Shown here: in pieces, positions 9,432-18,455 of the stretch
Layout of the letters: each line of letters opens with the position of its first letter
Position numbering within the stretch: the stretch's first letter is position 1
The notes under the pieces: generated by a model
Database searches by the model: none
Told to the model about the DNA's origin: nothing
The model's input: the letters and a program-made list of their open reading frames with translations, nothing else
Assembly (NCBI GenBank): GCA_013115125.1
Contig: JABANN010000586.1
Location: 1-20,114, forward strand
From: Perkinsus olseni
Lineage: Eukaryota; Perkinsozoa; Perkinsida
Direction of reading: 5' to 3'
DNA: 20,114 nucleotides
Program-made: the position numbers and the translations under genes

Positions 9432-10379
9432 CTGTAAAGTAAATATTGTGGTTTATTATCATCGTTATTGTTATCGTGGTGCACAGCAATGCTGCTTGGT
9501 CGAACTAGCTCGACTACCATTGCTCGTAGATTGTGCTGCTGCTGCCTGGCGTATTCGTTGGGTCATCATGTTTGAACGAGAGGACCGCATGAGGTGGTAA
9601 ACGAAGCGTTGCTATCATCGTGGATTGTGTTCGCTAGTGGGCGGAGTTCTCCGGAGGGGAGAGCGAAGCAAGCAAGGCGAGGTATGGTATTTGGAGCACA
9701 CGAAAGGCCTCGCTTCGGGCAGAGTGGTAGACGACAGCTCGGATATATTGGTCCGAGTTGTACGTGTAGAAAACCTTATGAGGGTCAGCCTGACGAAGCT
9801 GGATTATCGGCCGGGCCGAGAGACGGATAAGTGGCCATTGCCCGTGCGGTGCGGCTAGAGTTGCAGCGGATTCAGTTCGAGCCGGAGCCGATACGTCTAG
9901 TGCAGTGCGGAGTGTCGAGAGAGGCAGGGCGACGTTAGCCCATCGGTTGCCCCTGTGGGTCGTGAAAGCGGATGCGCATGTTCGCTTCTCATTGCCAAGT
10001 GTCATGTATCCTGCCGGGCGCGCGAACGCTGTGTTTGTTTGAACCACAACCCGTTACTGGATCGGGAAAAACTAGGGAATGCTACTCCTGCGACTCTATA
10101 AAGCCATGTTGTCACGCTGTTAATGTTGAGTCTCCGCATTAGGCGTTTTTGCCGCATCAATGTTGGGCCAGCATAGCTCCGCCGTTGTTGGACTCTCGAG
10201 CGTAGGATAGGCCCCCTCTCGAGTTACGAACTCAGGAATTCTCCGATTTACCCTCAGTGGCGAGCGGAGTTGCAAAATCAAAGGGACGCTTCGAAGGACA
10301 CTGCAGCATACACACCGCGGGACCGTATGGTTTGGACCCAGCAGAGGGACCGCAGTATATCGACGTAACGGTTTTTCGT
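9432..10379. other. Stretch with one possible exon
   Basis: The plus strand at about 9655-9840 has a protein-like frame (GEVWYLEHTKGLASGRVVDD, then LVRVVRVENLMRVSLTKLDY). A second frame follows directly (AIARAVRLELQRIQFEPEPI) but is offset and separated by a stop. They could be exons of an unrecognised gene or a decayed one. I found no splice sites that join them, and nothing else is supported between PP2C and the tRNA gene. Confidence 0.25.
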
Positions 10380-10451
10380 GTCGCTATCGTCTAGTGGTCA
10401 GGACGTAACGTTGTGGCCGTGACAATCCCGGTTCAAATCCGGGTAGCGACT
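10380..10451 (+). tRNA. tRNA-His (anticodon GTG)
   Basis: A full cloverleaf: acceptor GTCGCTA/TAGCGAC (7 perfect pairs), D-stem GTCT/GGAC with an AGTGGTCA loop, anticodon loop TTGTGGC (GTG, His), and T-stem CCCGG/CCGGG with loop TTCAAAT. The D-arm and CGTTGTGGCCG are typical of eukaryotic tRNA-His. Oddities: an A-G mismatch in the anticodon stem (TAACG/CGTGA) and T at the discriminator position. The mature tRNA would need an added 5' G. It is the only canonical tRNA in the window. Confidence 0.9.
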
Positions 10452-10788
10452 ACGTCTTTCATTCACATGTACGTGTTGACGTGGTGGCCATTACTTTCTG
10501 CGAGCTCTAACAGTCATGCTCTGTGAACTCAAGTCGAGGTCAGTGAAAATACAACTGTGTGGATATCAAACGTTCAGCTTATGTTTAAGATCTTCCGTTA
10601 GCCGTGCTATCCTGTCAAGGTCGGCCAATTGTCGAACGACCTCGCTGACTGTAGCAGTGTCTGAAAGAGTATGAGGCGGGAATACGAACAAACCATACGT
10701 TCACCCTCCATCGTTCGAGTGTAGGCCATCTTATCACGCGCCGGCCTCCAATCAACGCAGCTCAGGGGGTTCTTGTCGGTGCAGTCAC

Positions 10789-11470
10789 CTAAAAATGGCG
10801 GCCGACGCGGGATACTGTAAGACTTCTAGCTGAATAGTGCGGATATGTCAAAGAAAAGGCATCGCTCTCTGTCGCACTGGTATAGCGCCTTTTGCCTTTC
10901 GCAATCTCTAGTAGCCCACAGAGATCTCGGCGAGAGTGTTCCAGGTGGTCTCGGGCAAAGTCTGCGGTCTTGTCATCGAAGGATGGTGGAAGGTCAGTGT
11001 CGTCAACGGGAGTGCCCTCTGCCCGACAGCTATGATCTGAGACGAAGCGAACCCGATTTCGCCCAAGCAGCTCGCGTGTACGGCATCACCCGACGATCGG
11101 ATTCGAGTCCGCCTGATGTCTTCCAACGCCTCATCGGCTTCCCGCAACACACGATCCACTCCGTCGAGGAGGTCTTGATCTTCGTCGAGAGTCATGGCAG
11201 CCTTCAGCTCATCCATCGGACCTCCACTAGATGTCGTCAACGTGAATTTCGCACTGGAGAGAATGATCGGATTCGATTGCAATTTTCGCCAGCTGCACTC
11301 TTCCGCTGCCCTTGTTCAACCTATCCTGCCTCTTTGGCAAGCATTAACTTGTGGACCACCGTCGAACAGGGTATCCTCTCACCCGTAGTCTCCCCATCGT
11401 TATCGGTGGCAAATTGGCCAATTGGTGCGGCACCATCCAGGCTGCTCGAAGAAGGATCGGATGTGGTCAT
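10789..11470 (-). CDS. Unrecognised 183-aa acidic/helical protein, three exons
   Basis: Exons 11470-11383, 11305-11090 and 11036-10789; introns of 77 bp (GTGAGA...GGCAG) and 53 bp (GTGATG...CTCAG), both phase 1. The joined frame is open and ends TAG at 10789. It reads MTTSDPSSSSLDGAAPIGQF at the start, then an acidic helix-rich core (MDELKAAMTLDEDQDLLDGV, READEALEDIRR), then SFDDKTADFARDHLEHSRRD and a basic C-terminus ending VGRHF. There is no signal peptide or membrane span and I recognise no family. Phase agreement, protein-like composition in all three exons and good splice sites support it. A long plus-strand open frame covers the same bases but reads as antisense. The 11470 start is chosen because an in-frame TGA lies upstream with no better ATG. 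Confidence 0.65.
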
Positions 11471-11609
11471 TTCCAGTATGAGTTTTACTGCAATCTGCAA
11501 TGACGAAGATATTTCGAGCGACTGGGCGATTTCCACGGCCTGGTGTCTTCAGAAGATCTCATCTGGAAACTTCCTGCCTTTCAGCTCTCATTGTCCGCAA
11601 CATTTTTCG
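11471..11609. promoter_or_regulatory. Divergent intergenic region (139 bp)
   Basis: The short gap between the starts of the 183-aa minus gene and the repeat-domain plus gene must hold both 5' ends, and probably a shared promoter. I see no TATA box or other motif I can name. Confidence 0.35.
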
Positions 11610-13731
11610 ATGCCACGGTTACTCAAGGCATGCAGCATATGGATATCATCCATCTTCGCCCGACGACAGTGGGCTGATAAGATTCAACCAGGACGTTACT
11701 ACGGAAACACTTTAACTACTGTCGGCTCGCTGGGGTGGATAGAAATGACCGTGCGCCCATCGCCGGGTGACGACATCAATGCTTGGTTCCTATTCGGTAA
11801 TGCTACGGTGAGTGGCAGAATGCCGAGAAGGGAAGACGAGATCGTTGTGTTGAAGCGGAAATCGAGAGGAAACTGTATTCACACCGCCGTGCACGACAAG
11901 GGATGCAAGATGTCGAGGAGAGACTGTTGGGCACTTCCAAATCATCAGACGTATGTGATTATGCTTTTCCATGTCTACAGCACATTCTCGATCGAACGAA
12001 ATAGTCAACTGACTTCATCATTTCATCTCTGTTGGACGTCAGGAAATTGGGTGATATTCCTCGGCAGTCAAAGTAGATGTAGAAGGCAGATTGATGAAGT
12101 ATCCTCTCCAGTGGTGATGGTCGTGAGAGAAGACGGTCAGTCGCAACGAAGCTCCCCTGCCGCGCCCAGTAGTATGGTTGAAGGAAACAAGCCGCAGAAT
12201 ACAGGACGCAGCAACTACGAACCTCCACCGGATTCGCGAATGATGACGGGGCACGGAGCTACCCCATCAAACATGCCTTCAGCCGTTGCTGCATACCGGT
12301 TACCACTACCCCTTGCCCGAGAAAAGAGGATCAACAAGCCGAAACCGGGACGTTACTACGGCAACACTTCGACTGTCGGCACTCTGAAGTGGATGACAAT
12401 GGAGGTCCTCCCCACCGTTAATGACGATATCAAGGCCTGGTTTCTATTTTGTAGCTCGAGTGATGAAGTAAGAATGCCACGAAAGGATCCAACAGGAGAA
12501 GCGACTGTTGTATTGCGGCAAAAAAGGGCCGGAAGATCAGGCGACTGTGCGTGGGAACAGGACAATCCCCCGGAACAGCTGTTGGGTGCTTCCTAGGAAT
12601 GCAGTGCACACAGATGAGCTTTACCGCGTCGACACAGTGCTCAAAATTAAAGCAGGTGTCCACCTGACCTCATCATTTCACCTCTGTTGGGTTTCGGGTG
12701 ATTGGGTTGTCTTCTTCGGCAGCGCAAGCAGATCCAACAATGAAATTAATGAAGTCTTTTTACCGGTTATTTTGGAGAGAGAGGGCAAATATGTGGATAC
12801 AGCAAGATCAAGAATCGCATCTGGCAGCATCTTCGAAAGCAGCAGACCGCGCTTCGAAGCTTGGGGTCATCCTCATCCATCGGAAGTCCCCGTGATACCG
12901 GTCGATTGGGTGACTCAAGGACAGATGACTGAGGCCAGCAACAACAACCCTTCTTGGGATATATCAATGACGACGATGCATGAGGCTGCCCCATCACGTC
13001 ACGATGGCGATACTCGGACGAAGGTGGGGGTGCCGGCCGAGCGGGAAGTTTCTCGGGCCACTATACCCCATGTGATGCCTCCTGCGACCGGGATGTACGT
13101 CAACAAGGAGGCAACTGAACAGCTCCACGTGATTTCTCTGGAGGTCTCTGGAGGGGCCGAAGGACCGCTTCTGGCCAGCCTTATGCTGTTTTGCATCACG
13201 ACTCGTTGCTCACAGAGTACACTCCCTGAGCACAAGCCGGAGTACTTCATTAGGGTGCCTTCGGAGGGAGTCCAAGGGTTGGCATTCGCTTCTCCATCTT
13301 TGAAGCTGACTCGTGTGGACGCTTCGTGTTTTCATTTCGACGCCACTGACAGACGAGACTGGAAAGAGATCGCCGAGGCTTACAATGATACTGAGAATAC
13401 GTTTGAGATCAGCATCTTCACTCCAGCGACTACTTTAATGTGCTGGTCGCAGAACAGGGTCGCCTGGGATCTACGGCTTGGCTTGAGGATAGACGGGCAG
13501 GGCGAGTTATTGTCCGATTGCGTCGTCCAACTACAGTACAGTCATGATTCATATGCAACCGACTACTCACAGGGAACGGAACAACTACTTGTAGATGACT
13601 GGCTGATCGGGCCGAGTCAGGAGACCCAGGATGATAGACTGATCGGCCACGAATCAGCAAAGGCTACTACGGAAAGTGGACCACTTAGTGGAGGAGCTTC
13701 CGCGGTTAAACGATTGAAGACCCGCCCGTAG
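11610..13731 (+). CDS. Unrecognised three-domain repeat protein, frame broken at an A6 run
   Basis: The frame from ATG 11610 (MPRLLKACSIWI...) runs to ~12519 and continues one base over to TAG 13729-13731, ~706 aa in all. Domain 1 (about 11688-12130) and domain 2 (12328-12775) are clear tandem duplicates: PGRYYGNT, DDI.AWFLF, RMPR, C-W-x-LP, LTSSFHLCW.SG.WV.F.GS, each ~145 aa. Domain 3 (about 13080-13540) is a remote copy (GMYVNKEAT, LMLFC, ISIFTPATTLMCW). The linkers are low-complexity and the C-terminus is basic (VKRLKTRP). The break is at CAAAAAAGGG (12519-12528): with one A fewer, domain 2 has exactly the same 35-residue spacing from MPR to CW as domain 1. There are no introns, unlike every identified neighbour. 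I do not recognise the domain. The start codon is uncertain; TGGGCTGATAAG near 11671 is where clear homology begins. Confidence 0.7.
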
Positions 13732-14335
13732 GGTATATAGGGATAGATGAAAATAAGTGATGGTGTTAATCATGATGCTGCTTGGTAATGATGTTATCAG
13801 TTGTAGATGGTCTAGCGTTACTTGAGCCCAGGAGCTCGGGAAACCTTCGCGCTAAAGACGAAGTCAGAAGACTCACCAATTGTGAGGCACCATTTCCCGC
13901 TCTCGGTGACGGAGGCCGCAGCTGCTACAAAGAAGCTGGAGCACGTAACGCAGAGATCACGCTCGATATCATAACAGACCTAACCGAGTATCAGCCTGAC
14001 ACCGGAAGAGCCTTCATACTCTCAGGGGTCTTCCTCTATGTCCTCCGGGATCGGGTCGATCCGATCGCCGCGATGCTTGTGTTAAACGCTGAAGTTTAAC
14101 AATTATGAGCACAACACACGACTACGACCACCTCGTTCGATTGCCGAGAAGCAAGACACGATTAGTTAGCCACAACACTGGTTTTCAGAACGTAGGAGTC
14201 ACTCAAAGGCCTTTCGCGGCACACTCGCCATAACCCTACCACTCTTACATAACCACAACATGCCATCACCACCGCCCCTCATTTGCCATAAGTTGTGGCC
14301 CATAACAAGGGCCAGCTACATGTACACAAATCCCG

Positions 14336-14536
14336 ATGGAGTCTGATGAGTCACAAGCAGAAATAGTACTGATAGGGCGGTTGCCAAAATATCAACGGCT
14401 CAGGCTTGCGTTAGAGCGCGAATTGAATAATCATCACCCGCACGACTCCCTCCCAGCGGAGTTTTCCGCCCTTGACACCAGCTTGACTCCCTTGTTCCAA
14501 CTTTCGGACTTGGAACCAGATTCGAAGTCCGGTTGA
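14336..14536 (+). CDS. Possible small protein or exon
   Basis: 66 codons from ATG to TGA: MESDESQAEIVLIGRLPKYQ, then a helical RLRLALERELNN and an acidic C-terminal part. Acidic and helical composition and few rare residues make coding likely. A possible donor (GTTGAT) just before the stop would lead into the tRNA-like sequence downstream. No domain recognised. Confidence 0.35.
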   Translation: MESDESQAEIVLIGRLPKYQRLRLALERELNNHHPHDSLPAEFSALDTSLTPLFQLSDLEPDSKSG

Positions 14537-14549
14537 TGATTATGAGCGG

Positions 14550-14640
14550 GAGTTGTCGGGTGGAGAGTTCGCTCACCAACGCTGCGTTGGAAACGCAGAA
14601 CCGCCATGTGAAGAACCCGGGTTCGACCCTCACGCCGAGC
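14550..14640 (+). pseudogene. tRNA-Ser(GGA)-like sequence
   Basis: CTGCG-TTGGAAA-CGCAG (14582-14598) is a perfect anticodon arm with GGA (Ser). A D-arm-like GGTG...CACC precedes it, a long variable region (as in Ser tRNAs) and GGTTCGACCC (14619-14628) follow. The T-stem is short and no proper acceptor stem is present. Likely a tRNA relic or SINE head. Confidence 0.5.
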
Positions 14641-14788
14641 ACTTCAACTCAACAAGTGGATCATTACGTGAGAGAAAATCGAGAATTGATGTAAAGTACA
14701 GCGACAACGCGATAAGCCCGCCCAGCACTCCCTAGGTGGAGACCGCAGAGAATACGCAATTCAGAAGTTCATGTTACAGAGAGAAAAT

Positions 14789-14838
14789 GCGGCCGGCGGG
14801 AATTGAACTCGGGACCTACCGCACAGCTACTCGGCCAA
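14789..14838 (-). pseudogene. tRNA-like sequence over the carrier stop codon
   Basis: The minus strand reads GTTGGCCGAGTAGCTG, like the D-arm of Leu/Ser tRNAs (A box), then after only ~15 bases CGAGTTCAATTCCCG (T-arm/B box), closing with GGCC. The anticodon arm seems missing. The carrier's last codons (K-L-A-E-stop) are the GGCCGAGTAG of this D-arm, so the protein ends inside it. Confidence 0.4.
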
Positions 14839-17188
14839 CTTAGATCGATACTTCTTCAGAGCAGCTGAGAACACCAGAGAGTTATGGTGGACTAGCTTAA
14901 GGATCCTCTCGTATAATACAGACATCAACATCGCGTTCAATACCTGAAAAATGCTAAAAAGATCCACGAACCAGGGATCGAACCTGGGTCTCGCCATAGT
15001 GAGCCATACTTCCGAGAACGTAAATTTGTCAGTTTAACGTTCATTCGATGAACTAGGGAATCACAGGTGAGCCACATGGCTGAGGAGTCAGACCCAGCCC
15101 TTACTGTTTGAGTTAGTTTCGCCTGCAGTCCAGCGTAGCAACCAAAAACACCGCTCCGCCTATAAACAGCCAGGAGGCATCCCAATGTGGACAAGGAGGC
15201 CTGCGACGACCCTTGTGCCCTGAGTATTGTCTGGACCAACTGAAAAGGTACAAACCGCGGTTCGAACCCTAAGCCTCCCGCGTGGAAGGCGAGGACATCA
15301 ACCTCCTCACCTGTAGAGGGTATGTAGCCATCGTCGCGCAGAACTTGGCTACTCCGCCCAACACCACCGCTTGCCTGTCCGTGAGAACTCTCACCTCCTC
15401 TACTGGCCTGCCATCCTCTACCCCCGAAAATCCCTAAGACAAAGACGAACTTGTTGCCAAAGAAATTACACTGCGCCCAAGGGAATCCCAGCAGCCTAAT
15501 ACGACCGCGATTACAGCACTCGCAAGAAGGCACAGATGTTCGTTTGGCGGATTGACTGCCCAAAAAGAAGGTTTAACCACCAATACAATTCCCAGTATCA
15601 GTACCCCAACGATCACAATTCCGTGTCGACTCATAGCTTAGATACATAGATTTTCGCATCACTGTGTTTTGCTCGTTCGCACTGACGATGAGGATACTAC
15701 TACCCTTCGTCTGGCAGGCTCCCGACTTAGCAATGCAAGTCGTCCACTTTCGTATACCACAAAATGCACAACTGGATTACTCACAAGCCACAATGAAGCC
15801 GCTGTGCCTGACTTGAATACGAGACTACGGAGGAGAATACGGAGAAGTTGACTCGAATACTGCGGGACGGGCCATGAATACGAGGTGATCCACTCATCTA
15901 CTACCCTTCCACAAATCACTCCACTTCTCTGTCCTCATGAGGAAGGACGGGAAGGAGTCGCCACGGTTGGCCAATCCGAGACGCTTGTTGGTGGCATATA
16001 CCCACAACGGGCTTGTAACCAGAACCTGAAGGTGGGAACAGGATCTGTAAAGTGCCCGAAAGCGTCGTTGCGATGAGAACAGATTCCTTTGAAACGCTCC
16101 GATATGAGTGGCATGAGTTGAGAGTCTACGAAGAAGTCTGATGATGGCACTCGCCTGGGCACCGGTCTACTCAGCAACGAGCCATAGTCTCTCGGGAACC
16201 CATCGTTCTCGCCGGAAATTTAGGCATTACCCATGAATAGCATGAGTGTTCGGAAAAATGTTCAATTTGCGACCTTCTCTTCTGGTATACCGTCCAGCTC
16301 ACTGGCTCTCACTCCATTCAATAGCTATTCGACAGAACAACACTCCTTCGCAACGACGCTTCACGAGCATATGATACTAACAACCCGTTAGATCATCCCT
16401 AGATGCCTCACAACGGATCGAAAGGGTCTCACGCGTTACTACATTGATGACTCCGGCTGCCATCGACGATATCAGATTATCCGCAGGGCTCGGCTTGCCC
16501 TTGCCGGACACCCTCAATCTCAATCTCCGGAAGTATCTAAGGTCGCCATACTCGACAAGAACCATCCTAGCAGTAACACCGAACGCCCGATGTGTTCTCT
16601 TGAGCGAGTCGCACGCACTAAGAAAACCACTGTCGCGAGCCAGTGAGAAACTTACGCGAACGTAAAAAAGAATACAAAGTAGCTGACGAGCAAGGCCTCG
16701 ACCGAGCTCCCAATTCCCTGGTATAATAATGGGATATTCTTCGGCGACAGCAGTTGCAGCGACGATGTACCACTACGAGAAGGGGCTGATGAGGCCGCTT
16801 GCTGTAAAGTACCTTACAATGAATGCGCTCTGAACAGCGCTACGAGTTCCCAAAAAGTTGGTATCACGCCAAAGGATAGGTAGCAGAAGAGCTGAGACGG
16901 CAATCGCTTGAATCAGTTGCCTTCGCGGAGGAATCGAGGAACACACTCAGCTGGTGAGGCGGGTAACTACTGACAACAGACACTCGGGCTACTCCGAGCC
17001 ATTGAAGAAGTACTCCTCGGTATACTACGAGATTCGACCTAAGATCCCCCCCCGACCCTAGTACTACGTATTTGGTCCAGCGGATATAATATGGCTATTG
17101 AGAGGGTGTTGGCCAGCGCTCCAGCCATTCCGTGCATGATGGGTGTGGGTACGGCAGAAGGATCTAGTACTGCATGTGGCGATCTCAT
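14827..17188 (-). CDS. Mitochondrial-carrier family, SLC25A17/PMP34-like peroxisomal transporter
   Basis: Family members exchange CoA, FAD, NAD or adenine nucleotides across peroxisomal membranes; substrate here is inferred. Exons 17188-17065, 16785-16656, 16617-16443, 16025-15905, 15807-15727, 15495-15470, 15433-15311, 15239-15105 and 14943-14827 join in phase to 343 aa. Three carrier repeats are clear: GALANTLSIAILYPLDQIRT with LLYQGIGSS; NLISSMAAGVINVLVTSPLW with SNPVVHFVVYES; VAKFCATMATYPLQLVQTIL with CYAGLQAKLTQTVLNAMLMS. The PLW second motif and YPLQ.VQ.ILR with AKL.QTVL are those of SLC25A17/ANT1-type carriers, not ADP/ATP carriers. It looks intact. Weak points: the start (17188, or 17137, MHGMAGALANT), the first donor, and the 26-nt micro-exon 15495-15470, chosen because it joins the frames at both ends. 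Confidence 0.88.
14944..15104 (-). other. Carrier last intron carrying a tRNA-like sequence
   Basis: 161 bp, GTAAGG to TTTTTCAG, between TQT and VLNAML. On the coding strand it holds a perfect T-arm, CCAGG-TTCGATC-CCTGG (14971-14987), ending in CGTGGATCTTTTT, where the T-run resembles a pol III terminator. Upstream are an A-box-like TAGTTCATCG and a hairpin GAACGT...ACGTTC in the anticodon-arm position. The acceptor stem cannot be closed. Confidence 0.6.
15240..15310 (-). other. 71-bp carrier intron that is tRNA-like along its whole length (Gly TCC-like)
   Basis: The intron between YPLQ and LVQT starts GTGAGG and ends TTTTCAG. In the coding direction it reads D-arm-like GAGGTTGATGTCCTC, anticodon arm CTCGC-CTTCCAC-GCGGG (TCC, Gly; the five stem pairs include one G-T), T-arm-like GGTTCGAACC (15259-15268), then GGTTTGTACC-TTTT. 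The exon just upstream has GGCTACATACC, which pairs imperfectly with GGTTTGTACC as an acceptor stem would. The D-stem shares bases with the anticodon stem, so it is not a functional tRNA. Confidence 0.6.
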
Positions 17189-18230
17189 TAGAGATGAAAA
17201 CAACAGAAAAAGCGAGAAACCGGAGAGCGTCTCTATATTTTTCCTAGAAAAGATGGAAGTACGCGCGGTAATCGAGAGACGGTTAGAAGAGAGCATCCAG
17301 CCAGTGCGGTGAAGGCGGCATCACGGCTGGACTCAAGTCTATAACCTATGGGCGTGCGCTCCCAGATGCAAGATTCTATCTGATGAAACGGCGAGGACGC
17401 ATCGCTGTTCTCCGTATATACAATTCTGTGAAGGAAGATTACTGATATAACTGTACTGTCAACAGTTGGCCTATTTTCAGTGGTTCTTTCTTCCTCTGAT
17501 ACACTCCAACGCCCGTCAGGGTCACCATCGATAATTCATCTCCTATAAGGTATCTTATCTTTGGTTAATAGTGGCTCGGAGCACGAGAACCGCCAGATGA
17601 GCGATACACCAGCGCAGAAGACGGCTGAGCCCAGTGAACGTAGTGATAACGCAAGGCCACGCATACGGTATCGCTGATGGTAAGGCAGTTGAATGACGAA
17701 GAGAATTCGCAGGTAAAAAGTGCACACTACTCTCGACGCATTATCTCAGAGGCCCGGAGCTACATCCACCGCTCCCGGTGGACCTAAGCACACACGGAGA
17801 TTCATCCCCGGTATGTGTCTCGCTTGTATGACATAACCGATGAGGATGCAACCTATATCGGATATAGGATATCCCTATCGCGTCAGCGCAAACCGCAGAC
17901 GCTCGCATCCTCTTAGCCTCACTTTTATCTTGATGTGCTAACAATCCTTCACTTGCCCTAGGTGACTACGAAAAACCTGTTATTGCAACTTGCATCGGTC
18001 ACCTGTGCGTCGATAGCCCACACGCCCAAGCTCTTAAATGCTCCGTAAGGGACCTTATGGGCCTAGGTCTAAATCTTAGGTGCGAAGTTTCGCGCATTCC
18101 CTAAGTTGTAAGCCCAATGAGGAACAAATCACCAAGACTGTGTGACTCCGATGAGGTACACAGGTTTACCGGTGCCTTGACTTATTCGTCCACACCCCTG
18201 ATGATCAGACTCTTATCTACACCATTTCCC
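17189..18230. other. Stretch without a certain gene (5' flank of carrier and beyond)
   Basis: The carrier frame stays open upstream to ~17296 through a pyrimidine-rich stretch, more likely 5' leader than coding. Farther right only short, non-distinctive frames occur, plus small palindromes (CCTATATC-GGATATAGG near 17850). No RNA gene or element recognised. Confidence 0.4.
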
Positions 18231-18455
18231 GTGCAAGTTTGACAAGTGAACAGGCAAGAATGACAATGTCACAAACAAGTTTGACAATGAACACGCAAGT
18301 TTGACACATTTCAAATTTGTTAACACCAAGAATGTCAATGTTGAGTCCAAGTTTGACAAGGACAAAAATATCACATGCAAGAATAAAGATAAGGGATAAG
18401 GGATATAATAGATAAATAGAATAAAGATATAATAATAGGGATAAGTTATCCCTGA
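18231..18455. repeat. CAAGTTTGACA repeats and AGGGATAA palindrome
   Basis: CAAGTTTGACA occurs at about 18234, 18276, 18296 and 18348, interleaved with CAAGAATGACAATGTC-type variants (18254, 18327). The spacing is irregular. Next to it is an A/T/G-rich run of GATAAGGGATAA and ATAGATAAATAGAATAAAG units that ends in the palindrome AGGGATAA-G-TTATCCCT (about 18436-18452). One motif has been multiplied and reshuffled; there is no coding potential. Confidence 0.7.

Larger units (their letters stand above)
13732..14826. other. Gap with two protein-like frames
   Basis: Plus 13782-14099 (105 aa) ends with a convincing stretch (RNAEITLDIITDLTEYQPDT, then FILSGVFLYVLRDRVDPIAA). Plus 14336-14536 (66 aa) begins MESDESQAEIVLIGRLPKYQ. 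Either may be an exon or small gene; neither has a family I recognise. A tRNA-Ser-like sequence (14550-14640) follows the second. Confidence 0.3.

Noticed and set aside
9634-10047. Minus-strand frame of 137 codons
   Set aside because: Antisense-type composition; the plus strand here is more protein-like.
10845-11609. N-terminal ~250 codons of the long plus-strand open frame as coding
   Set aside because: Composition rich in Ser, Arg, Cys, His and poor in Lys/Asp; the opposite strand has a coherent three-exon gene.
11947-11980. 30-bp GTATGT...CTACAG intron in domain 1 of the repeat protein
   Set aside because: Domain 1 and domain 2 have equal length over this stretch only if it is kept as coding sequence.
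12510-12540. 31-bp intron explaining the frame change in the repeat protein
   Set aside because: It would remove about 10 residues that domain 1 retains; one extra A explains the spacing exactly.
14937-15563. Long minus-strand open frame of 208 codons as one protein
   Set aside because: It runs through carrier exons in the right frame only in part and through two tRNA-like introns; its phrase GFEPR is a translated T-arm.
18436-18452. Homing-endonuclease site (TAGGGATAA start)
   Set aside because: Only the first nine bases resemble the known I-SceI site; the rest is a simple palindrome.
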